From Candidatus Nesterenkonia stercoripullorum (GTDB lineage: Bacteria; Actinomycetota; Actinomycetes; Actinomycetales; Micrococcaceae): 6,384 bases of DNA. Made by a program: the position numbers and the translations under genes. Below are positions 1 to 5,885 of the stretch, in pieces. The notes beneath the pieces were generated by a model. It saw only the letters and a program-made list of their open reading frames with translations, was not told the origin of the DNA and did no database searches. Numbering within the stretch: position 1 is the stretch's first letter; every line of letters starts with the position of its first letter. Location: assembly GCA_019114115.1 (NCBI GenBank), contig DXGD01000456.1, positions 1 through 6,384 on the forward strand, written 5' to 3'.

Positions 1-437
1 GTATCGTAGGACTAGACAACCCCGTCGGTGTCGCCGTCCTGCACATCATGTTCCAGCTCTCCTTCAGCACCCTGCTGTTCACCGCGTTCCTCCGCTCGCT
101 GCCCGGCGAGCTGGAAGAGTCTGCCCGAATGGACGGGGCCAGCACCTGGGGAACGTTCTGGAGGATCGTGTTCCCGCTGATGGCGCCCATGAGCGCGACG
201 GTCGGCATCTTCGCGTTCCTGAAGTCCTGGAACGACTTCATGATGCCGTCACTGATCATCGCCGATCCGTCTCTGCAGACGCTTCCGGTGGTGCAGGAGA
301 TGTTCCAGACGCAATTCAGCAACAACTACCACGTCTCCTTCTCCTCCTACCTGATGGCGATGGCTCCGGCCGTCATCGCCTATGTCGTCGCCCAGAAGTG
401 GGTGATGTCAGGCCTGACGCAGGGGGCGGTCAAATGA
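1..437 (+). CDS. Carbohydrate ABC transporter permease, MalG-type, 3' part only
   Basis: This is the C-terminal 144 codons of an inner-membrane permease for a binding-protein-dependent sugar importer. The reading frame is open to the left edge (first full codon at base 3), so the true start lies outside; the ATG at 48 is internal. Three hydrophobic stretches lie at about 30-92, 189-260 and 348-413. Between the first two is the cytoplasmic EAA loop that docks on the ATPase: E-S-A-R-M-D-G-A-S at 117-143, followed by W-R-I-V-F-P-L. The tail G-L-T-Q-G-A-V-K is the usual ending of MalG-family permeases, whose partner is a MalF-type permease expected just upstream. The alpha-glucosidase 123 bases downstream suggests an alpha-glucoside substrate, which is inference. 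No ATPase gene lies next to it, so a shared MsiK/MsmX-like ATPase may power it. Family assignment is secure; the substrate is not. Confidence 0.93.
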   Translation, partial: IVGLDNPVGVAVLHIMFQLSFSTLLFTAFLRSLPGELEESARMDGASTWGTFWRIVFPLMAPMSATVGIFAFLKSWNDFMMPSLIIADPSLQTLPVVQEMFQTQFSNNYHVSFSSYLMAMAPAVIAYVVAQKWVMSGLTQGAVK

Positions 438-546
438 GCACTCCCCGAAGAACCCCCGCCCCACGACGTCGAACCACTGCCCGGCAGCCTGCGTGCTTTC
501 CCAGTGGAGCAGCAGCCCGGTCAGCGCACATTCCCGGACCTACCCG

Positions 547-552
547 AAAGGA
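547..552 (+). promoter_or_regulatory. Ribosome-binding site that decides the alpha-glucosidase start
   Basis: AAAGGA followed by 8 bases and then TTG at 561 is the only well-spaced Shine-Dalgarno-like site near the 5' end of the alpha-glucosidase frame. The alternative in-frame GTG at 504 is preceded by pyrimidine-rich sequence with no purine run. The resulting N terminus (M-S-T-S-T-T-V-E-T) fits homologues that start roughly 10-25 residues before the W-W-R motif; that comparison is from general family knowledge. Confidence 0.6.
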
Positions 553-560
553 CATTCATA

Positions 561-2258
561 TTGTCGACCTCTACCACAGTTGAAACACAGGGCCTGCCTG
601 ACACGCAGCCCTCGGACCCCAACTGGTGGCGCCAGGCGGCGGTCTACCAGATCTACCCGCGCTCATTCAGCGATGCCGACGGCAACGGCGTCGGCGATCT
701 TCGCGGCATCATCTCCCGGGTCCCCTATCTGCAGGACCTCGGGATCGACGCCGTATGGATCAGCCCCTTCTACCCCTCGGCCCTGGCCGACGGCGGCTAC
801 GACGTCGACGACTACCGGGACATCGATCCGCGGATCGGGACCCTCGCCGATTTCGACCAGCTGGTCGAGACGCTGCACGCAGCCGGCATCCGGTTGATCG
901 TGGATATCGTGCCCAACCACACCTCGGACCGCCATGAGTGGTTCCGCGAAGCGCTGCGCTCGCCGCGGGGCTCGGCCGCGCGTGACCGCTATATCTTCCG
1001 CGACGGCGGCGGAGAGAACGGAGAGCAGCCTCCCTCGGACTGGGTCTCCATCTTCGGCGGTGGGGCGTGGAGCCGGATCACTGAGCCCGATGGCTCCCCC
1101 GGACAGTGGTACCTGCACCACTTCGCGCCTGAGCAGCCGGATCTGAACTGGGACAACAGGGAGGTTCGGGAGGACTTCCTGTACACCCTTCGCTTCTGGT
1201 CGGATCGCGGCGTCGACGGCTTCCGAGTGGACGTGGCACACGGCCTGGCCAAGGATCTGCCGGAAGACCTGCACAGCCAGGCCGAACTCGACGCGCTTCC
1301 CAAGGACGGCTCCCACCCCACCTGGGACCGGGACGACGTCCACGAGATCTACCGTGAGTGGCGTCAGGTCTTCGACGAATACGACCCGCCGCGTATCGCG
1401 GTGGCCGAGGCGTGGGTGGAGTCTGACCGGCGTCCGCTCTACGCCTCCGCAGAAGGACTGGGGCAGGCGTTCAACTTCGACCTGCTGGAGGCAGATTTCG
1501 ACGCCTCCCAGTTCCGCGAGATCGTCTCCTTCAACCTGGACCTCGCCAAGACCTCGGGCTCCTCCACCACCTGGGTGCTCTCCAATCACGACGTCGTACG
1601 TCATGCGACGCGGTACGGCCTCACCGAGAGCGACCCTGAGGAGGAGAAGGCCGGGACGAACTGGCTGCTCGCCGGCGGCCCGCAGGCCCAGCTGGACGCT
1701 GAGGGCGGGCTTCGCCGCGCCCGCGCAGCCACGCTGTTCGAGCTGGCACTGCCAGGCAGTGCCTACCTGTATCAGGGGGAGGAACTCGGCCTGCACGAAG
1801 TCGCCGAGATTCCCGAGGATCAGCGTCAGGACCCGACGTTCTTCCGCAACCCCGGGGTCAGCGTCGGCCGTGACGGCTGCCGAGTGCCGCTGCCGTGGTC
1901 GGCACAGGGGCCCTCTTTCGGCTTCGGAGATGGCGCAGCGCATCTGCCGCAGCCCGAGTGGTTCCGGGACTTCTCCGTGGAGACGGAGCAGACCGACCCG
2001 GAGTCCACGCTGAACCTGTACCGCGAGGCTCTCCGGCTGCGTGCTCAACTGCACAGTGGCGAGTCCCTGACGTGGTTGGAGACCGGGGACCCCGATGTCC
2101 TCGCCTTCACCCGGCCCAATGGCTGGACCTGCGTGACCACGTTCGGCACGGGCAGTTTCGACCTCGCGACGCTTGGTGCGGCAGGCTCTGTTCTGCTCAG
2201 TTCGCGGCCGGTGGAGCAGAATGTGCTGCCGGGCGAGTCCACGGCATGGATCCGCTGA
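561..2258 (+). CDS. Alpha-glucosidase, glycoside hydrolase family 13
   Basis: A cytoplasmic retaining alpha-glucosidase of 565 residues, within the usual 540-600, with no signal peptide. It should release glucose from the non-reducing end of short alpha-glucosides. The GH13 barrel begins at W-W-R-Q-A-A-V-Y-Q-I-Y-P-R-S-F (residues 22-36). Region I is D-I-V-P-N-H (115-120). Region V, Q-P-D-L-N (192-196), is typical of alpha-glucosidases. Region II, G-F-R-V-D-V-A-H-G, carries the nucleophile D224. Region III, A-E-A-W, carries the acid/base E283. Region IV, S-N-H-D-V-V-R-H, carries the stabiliser D344. A short C-terminal beta domain ends the protein. Val225 after the nucleophile is the residue linked to alpha-1,6 acceptance in oligo-1,6-glucosidases and yeast isomaltase. 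I chose TTG at 561 because AAAGGA (547-552) sits 8 bases before it; the in-frame GTG at 504 has no such site and would add 19 residues. Trehalose synthase-like or sucrose-related GH13 members are less likely. Confidence 0.93.
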   Translation: MSTSTTVETQGLPDTQPSDPNWWRQAAVYQIYPRSFSDADGNGVGDLRGIISRVPYLQDLGIDAVWISPFYPSALADGGYDVDDYRDIDPRIGTLADFDQLVETLHAAGIRLIVDIVPNHTSDRHEWFREALRSPRGSAARDRYIFRDGGGENGEQPPSDWVSIFGGGAWSRITEPDGSPGQWYLHHFAPEQPDLNWDNREVREDFLYTLRFWSDRGVDGFRVDVAHGLAKDLPEDLHSQAELDALPKDGSHPTWDRDDVHEIYREWRQVFDEYDPPRIAVAEAWVESDRRPLYASAEGLGQAFNFDLLEADFDASQFREIVSFNLDLAKTSGSSTTWVLSNHDVVRHATRYGLTESDPEEEKAGTNWLLAGGPQAQLDAEGGLRRARAATLFELALPGSAYLYQGEELGLHEVAEIPEDQRQDPTFFRNPGVSVGRDGCRVPLPWSAQGPSFGFGDGAAHLPQPEWFRDFSVETEQTDPESTLNLYREALRLRAQLHSGESLTWLETGDPDVLAFTRPNGWTCVTTFGTGSFDLATLGAAGSVLLSSRPVEQNVLPGESTAWIR

Positions 2259-2281
2259 GAGCACACTAGGAAGACCTGGCT

Positions 2282-2328
2282 GCGGCCCCGTCCCTTCGGC
2301 GTTCACCACGCTGAGGAGGCGGGGCCGC
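2282..2328 (+). terminator. Candidate terminator hairpin after the alpha-glucosidase
   Basis: A perfect 9-bp inverted repeat, GCGGCCCCG (2282-2290) with CGGGGCCGC (2320-2328), encloses a second small stem, GCGT (2299-2302) with ACGC (2308-2311). It begins 23 bases after the alpha-glucosidase stop and precedes the promoter region of the next operon, the expected place for a terminator. No U-tract follows directly: the next bases are CGCGTCACGGG, and the first T run is about 20 bases on. It may be an actinobacterial terminator without a U-tail, or a stem that protects the mRNA 3' end. Which role it has cannot be settled by eye. Confidence 0.45.
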
Positions 2329-2341
2329 CGCGTCACGGGAA

Positions 2342-2370
2342 GTCACAAATTTCACCGGGCGTCATATATT
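2342..2370 (+). promoter_or_regulatory. Candidate sigma-A-like promoter for the Opp/Dpp-type operon
   Basis: GTCACA at 2342-2347 (4 of 6 matches to TTGACA), a 17-base spacer and TATATT at 2365-2370 (5 of 6 matches to TATAAT) form a conventional promoter inside the only clearly AT-rich patch of the window. Transcription would start near 2377, giving a leader of about 32 bases before the ATG at 2409. Two features could bind a regulator: the direct repeat GTCAC (2332-2336 and 2342-2346), exactly 10 bp apart with the second copy inside the -35 box, and the inverted arms CGGGC (2356-2360) and GCCCG (2377-2381), which flank the -10 box. Confidence 0.45.
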
Positions 2371-2394
2371 TTCCAGGCCCGCATTCAGACTGTG

Positions 2395-2400
2395 TACATT
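2395..2400 (+). promoter_or_regulatory. Second -10-like element, compatible with a leaderless transcript
   Basis: TACATT fits the TAnnnT pattern of actinobacterial -10 boxes and would place the transcription start at about 2407-2409, on or next to the ATG at 2409. The best upstream -35 candidate, TTCCAG at 2371-2376 with an 18-base spacer, is poor (3 of 6). The element matters because the gene has no visible Shine-Dalgarno sequence, which a leaderless transcript would explain. It competes with the stronger-looking promoter at 2342-2370. Confidence 0.25.
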
Positions 2401-2408
2401 CGTTGCCC

Positions 2409-4064
2409 ATGTCGGAGTCACGGATTACGCGTCCCCATCGCAGGCTGTCCCTCGGGGCCTCCATCGCCCTGTCTGCCACCCTGACCATGACCGCATGCGG
2501 TGATGGCTCCAGCGGATCGGACGGTGATGCCGCTGCCGGCGGCACGCTGACCTACCTCGAACAGCAGCCCTTCGACTCGCTGTATCCCCCGGCGGCAGGC
2601 TTCTACCCCAATGGCGCGGTCATCAACAACATCACCGACCGTCTGCTGTGGCAGGACCCGGAGACACTCGAGCTCCACCCCTGGATCGCCACTGAGCTGC
2701 CCGAGATCAACCACGACGCCACCGAGTTCACCTTCACCATCCGCGACGATGTCACCTATTCCGACGGCAGCGAGCTGACGCCTGAGAACGTGGTGAAGAA
2801 CTTCGATCTCTACGGGCAGGGCGACGACGAGCGCACGCTGACAGTCTCCGAGGCGATCAACAACTACGACCACGGCGAAGTGCTCGACGAGGACACCGTC
2901 CGCTTCCACTTCTCCGAGCCCTCGCCCGGATTCGCCCAGGCGACGTCCACGATGAACTCGGGGCTCGTCTCCGATGAGACCCTGGACCGCAGCGAGGAGG
3001 AGTTCGGACCGGGAAACGCCGCCGAGATCATCGGCTCAGGACCATTCGTCCTCACGGATGAGGAGCTGGGGACGGAGTACACCCTGGAGGCCCGCGACGA
3101 CTACGACTGGGCGCCATCCGAGCACCCGCACGAGGGCGCGGCGCTGGTCGATGAAGTCAACGTCACGGTGACCCCCGAGGACAGCGTGCGCGTCGGGTCC
3201 CTGACCTCAGGCCAGGCAGATATCGCCCGGCAGATCGAGGCTCAGGACGAGGACCAGGTCACCGGCGCGGGGGTCGACATCGTGGCTGCTGACACCAAGT
3301 CCGTGGCGAACGCGTTCAACCTGCGCTTCGGGCATCCGCTGCTGGAGGACATCGAGACGCGCCAGGCATTCATGCATGCCATCGACCGTGACGCCATCAT
3401 GGACAGCCTCTTCACTGAGAGCTACCCGCAGGCCGACTCTCCGCTCAGCTCCGAGGCGCTGGGCCATGCTGATCAGTCCGAGTTCTACGAATACGACCCG
3501 GAGGCCGCCGTCGACCTGCTGGAGGAGGCAGGCTGGGAGGAAGGCTCGGACGGCATCCGGGAGCGCGACGGCGAGCGCCTGAGCCTGGTGGTCAATGAAG
3601 CGCATCCGCAGCCTCGCTCCGCGGAGCTCATCACACTGGCTGCTCAGCAGCTGCGCGAGGTCGGCATCGAACTGGAGATGAACTCCGGGGATCGGGCCCA
3701 GCAGCAGGCCGACCAGCAGGATCTCGATCTGATCCAGGTGTACCACTCCATGGTCGGGCGGGCAGACTACGACGTCATCAAGTCCCAGTACCATTCGGAG
3801 AACCGCAACGTGCTGCTCAACGGGTACGAGGACGAGGTCGTCGACCCGGAGCTGGAGTCGCTGCTCGAGGATGTGGCTTCTGAGCCCGTCGAGGAGGATC
3901 GCAGCGCCGCGAGCGAGGCCGTGCAGCGTCATCTGGCGGAGAACGCCTATGTGCTGCCGCTCTTCGAGGAGCCCCAGGTCTACGGCGTCCAGTCCCATGT
4001 CCAGGGATTCGCGACCGAATCCGTGGCGCGACCGAGCTTCTACGGCGTCTCGCTGGAGGAATAG
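2409..4064 (+). CDS. Solute-binding lipoprotein of a peptide/nickel/opine-type ABC importer (SBP_bac_5 family)
   Basis: An extracytoplasmic receptor of 551 residues tethered to the membrane by lipid. It captures the ligand and delivers it to the two permeases encoded next. The N terminus has a basic segment (R-I-T-R-P-H-R-R), a hydrophobic stretch (about 13-26) and a lipobox M-T-A-C with the modified Cys at residue 30, then a Gly/Ser/Asp linker. The body matches family 5 binding proteins: G-G-T-L-T-Y near the start, F-T-F-T-I-R-D-D-V-T-Y-S-D-G-S-E-L-T-P-E-N-V-V as the family signature, then E-I-I-G-S-G-P-F and F-M-H-A-I-D-R-D. The protein is markedly acidic. ATG 2409 gives a sound signal peptide; a TTG at 2403 would add two residues. 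Neither has a clear ribosome-binding site. From memory, Y-P-P-A-A-G-F-Y-P-N-G and N-N-I-T-D-R-L-L resemble the TIGR04028 (KPN_01854) subfamily, whose ligand is unknown; I could not verify this. Peptide binding is not assured. Confidence 0.93.
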   Translation: MSESRITRPHRRLSLGASIALSATLTMTACGDGSSGSDGDAAAGGTLTYLEQQPFDSLYPPAAGFYPNGAVINNITDRLLWQDPETLELHPWIATELPEINHDATEFTFTIRDDVTYSDGSELTPENVVKNFDLYGQGDDERTLTVSEAINNYDHGEVLDEDTVRFHFSEPSPGFAQATSTMNSGLVSDETLDRSEEEFGPGNAAEIIGSGPFVLTDEELGTEYTLEARDDYDWAPSEHPHEGAALVDEVNVTVTPEDSVRVGSLTSGQADIARQIEAQDEDQVTGAGVDIVAADTKSVANAFNLRFGHPLLEDIETRQAFMHAIDRDAIMDSLFTESYPQADSPLSSEALGHADQSEFYEYDPEAAVDLLEEAGWEEGSDGIRERDGERLSLVVNEAHPQPRSAELITLAAQQLREVGIELEMNSGDRAQQQADQQDLDLIQVYHSMVGRADYDVIKSQYHSENRNVLLNGYEDEVVDPELESLLEDVASEPVEEDRSAASEAVQRHLAENAYVLPLFEEPQVYGVQSHVQGFATESVARPSFYGVSLEE

Positions 4065-4071
4065 CGCACCG

Positions 4072-5040
4072 ATGTCCTATCTGCTCCGCCGCCTGGGCCA
4101 GGCGCTGCTGGTCCTGCTCGTCGCCTTCACCGCGACGTTCTTCCTGCTGCATTTCCTCCCGGGCGACGCGGTCGTCGCCCGCTATGGCGGCCCTGAGCTG
4201 GGGCTCTCCCCGGCCGAACTCGATGAGATCCGTGACTCCCGGGGCTATGATCAGCCGGTTCTCGTTCAGTTCTGGCTGGTGCTGACCGGCTTCCTGACCG
4301 GGGATTTCGGGTACTCCACGCAGACCGGCGCGTCGGTCTCGGCGATGCTGGCCGCGGCGCTGCCGCAGACGGCGGCTCTGACGCTGACCGGCTTCGGCCT
4401 GGCGGTGGTGCTGGCGTTCGCGATTGCGTTCGTCGCGTCCTTCGGGCCCTTCCCCTGGCTGCGGCAGCTGGTCAGGACGCTGCCGCCGCTGTTCGTCTCG
4501 ATCCCGGTGTTCTGGCTGGCGATCGTGCTGATCCAGGTGGCCTCCTTCCAGCTTGGCCTGGTCCCGGTGATCAATCCGACGCCGCTGCAGGAGCTCATCC
4601 TTCCCTCGCTGGCGCTCAGCGTGCCGATCGCGGCACCGCTGGCACAGATCCTGGTGCGCAGCATCGATGAGGTCAGGGCGCAGCCGTTCATCGCCGTCGT
4701 CCGGGCGAAAGGCGCCTCCGACAGCTGGCTGCTGTGGCGCAATGTGCTCGGAAACGCCATGCTGCCGGCCTTGACCATTGCGGGGCTCCTCTTCGGGGAG
4801 CTCATCGCCGGGGCGGTGGTGACTGAGACGATCTTCGGCCGTTCAGGCATCGGCCGGATGACCGAGCAGGCGGTCGCGAACCGGGACATGCCGGTGCTGC
4901 AAGCCGTCGTCGTGCTCTCGGCGGCGGCATTCGTCCTGATCAACCTGATCGTCGATATGCTCTACCCGGTGCTGGACCCGCGCCTGCGCAGCCGCACGGC
5001 CGGGCGCTCTGCCCCCAGTCGAGAGGCGGTCCGGACATGA
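4072..5040 (+). CDS. ABC importer permease, DppB/OppB-type
   Basis: The first membrane subunit of the importer, 322 residues. The N-terminal helix (about 9-28) ends in F-L-P-G-D-A-V, the usual DppB-family P-G-D motif, followed by an extracytoplasmic loop with D-Q-P-V-L-V-Q-F-W and G-D-F-G-Y-S. Further hydrophobic segments lie near 100-122, 134-155, 175-197, 229-252 and 279-300, giving the expected six. The ATPase-docking loop runs through V-V-R-A-K-G (209-214) to L-P (231-232). The start at 4072 is 7 bases after the binding-protein stop; its likely ribosome-binding site GGAGGA (4055-4060) lies inside the last codons of that gene, 11 bases away. The same frame is open back to about 3871, but those codons overlap the binding-protein gene and read as low-complexity Arg/Ser, so they are excluded. 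The stop overlaps the next start as ATGA, suggesting translational coupling. Confidence 0.95.
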   Translation: MSYLLRRLGQALLVLLVAFTATFFLLHFLPGDAVVARYGGPELGLSPAELDEIRDSRGYDQPVLVQFWLVLTGFLTGDFGYSTQTGASVSAMLAAALPQTAALTLTGFGLAVVLAFAIAFVASFGPFPWLRQLVRTLPPLFVSIPVFWLAIVLIQVASFQLGLVPVINPTPLQELILPSLALSVPIAAPLAQILVRSIDEVRAQPFIAVVRAKGASDSWLLWRNVLGNAMLPALTIAGLLFGELIAGAVVTETIFGRSGIGRMTEQAVANRDMPVLQAVVVLSAAAFVLINLIVDMLYPVLDPRLRSRTAGRSAPSREAVRT

Positions 5041-5885
5041 GCACCGCAGCCGCCGTCTTCACCGACATCCGACGCAGCGACGCCGGACGTTCCCTGCTCC
5101 GTCCCACGGTGCTGCTCTCAGCCGCAGTGCTGCTGGTGACTGTCGCGTGGGCGCTGCTGCCGCAGCTGTTCACCTCCTATGACCCGATCGCCAATGTCGG
5201 GGCCAGCCTGCAGCCGCCGAGCGCTGAGCACCTCTTCGGCACCGACTCCACCGGCCGGGACGTGTTCTCCCGCGTGATCCACGGTGCTCGCGAGACGCTG
5301 ACCGGCGCGCTGGCCGCCGTCGCCGTCGGCTTCGTCGTCGGGACCTCCATGGGCGTGATCGCCGGCAGCGCGGGGCGCGCCGTCGACGAGGTGATCATGC
5401 GTATCGTGGACGTGCTGCTGGCCGTGCCGTCCCTGCTGCTCTCACTCAGCGTGATCATCCTGCTGGGCTACGGCACGATGAACGCCGCTATCGCCGTGGG
5501 GGTCACCTCCATTGCGGCGTTCGCCCGGCTGGTGCGTTCGCAGGTGGTTCAGGTCTCGGGAAGCGATTACGTCGAAGCCGCCTACGGCTCGGGTGCCTCG
5601 TTCTGGGCAGTGCTGTGGCGGCATGTGCTGCCCAACTCGCTGACTCCGGTACTGGCGCTGGCGGCGCTGCAGTTCGGCAGCGCGATCCTGCAGATCTCCA
5701 CGCTGGGCTTCCTCGGCTACGGAGCGCCGCCGCCGATCCCGGAGTGGGGGCTGATGATCGCCGAATCACGGGACTTCGTCGCCACAGCATGGTGGCTGAC
5801 CACTCTGCCAGGGCTGGTGCTGGTGCTGACCGTGCTCGCGACCAACCGGCTCAGCCACGCCATGCACACAGGAGGACGATCATGA
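5037..5885 (+). CDS. ABC importer permease, DppC/OppC-type
   Basis: The second membrane subunit, 282 residues, expected to pair with the DppB-like protein in a heterodimeric pore. A cytoplasmic N-terminal tail leads to a first helix (about 24-44). The DppC hallmark H-L-F-G-T-D-S-T-G-R-D-V-F-S-R (65-79) follows. Further hydrophobic segments lie near 88-110, 121-144, 148-166, 203-222 and 252-272. The ATPase-docking loop is Y-V-E-A-A-Y-G-S-G (178-186) through H-V-L-P (196-199). The conserved L-G-F-L-G-Y-G-A-P-P-P-I-P-E-W-G (223-238) is also characteristic. The start ATG overlaps the stop of the preceding permease (ATGA), with a GAGAGG purine run at 5021-5026 as a possible ribosome-binding site. 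Length is typical of the family and nothing is missing. Confidence 0.95.
   Translation: MSTAAAVFTDIRRSDAGRSLLRPTVLLSAAVLLVTVAWALLPQLFTSYDPIANVGASLQPPSAEHLFGTDSTGRDVFSRVIHGARETLTGALAAVAVGFVVGTSMGVIAGSAGRAVDEVIMRIVDVLLAVPSLLLSLSVIILLGYGTMNAAIAVGVTSIAAFARLVRSQVVQVSGSDYVEAAYGSGASFWAVLWRHVLPNSLTPVLALAALQFGSAILQISTLGFLGYGAPPPIPEWGLMIAESRDFVATAWWLTTLPGLVLVLTVLATNRLSHAMHTGGRS
5870..5875 (+). promoter_or_regulatory. Strong ribosome-binding site for the ATPase gene
   Basis: A perfect AGGAGG lies in the last codons of the DppC-like gene, 6 bases before the ATG at 5882, and fixes that start. The start overlaps the permease stop as ATGA, so the two genes are probably translated in a coupled way. This is the strongest Shine-Dalgarno match in the operon, in contrast with the binding-protein gene, which shows none. 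Confidence 0.8.

Noticed and set aside
474..507. The inverted repeat CCACTG/CAGTGG in the gap before the alpha-glucosidase, considered as a terminator or operator
   Set aside because: The stem is only 6 bp with a 22-base loop, has no U-tract, and does not extend with further pairs; it is likely chance.
663..2336. A 557-codon open frame on the - strand opposite the alpha-glucosidase
   Set aside because: It mirrors the codon structure of a well-supported GH13 gene. Its translation has no recognisable domain and is typical of the long antisense frames produced by GC-rich third positions.
3207..3998. A 263-codon open frame on the - strand opposite the binding-protein gene
   Set aside because: It lies entirely inside a clear family 5 binding protein in the opposite direction. 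Its Leu/Val/Asp-rich translation shows no motif and no ribosome-binding site was apparent.
3871..4071. A possible N-terminal extension of the DppB-like permease
   Set aside because: The frame is open, but the 67 codons overlap the end of the binding-protein gene, read as Arg/Ser-rich shadow sequence, and precede a normal permease N terminus at 4072.
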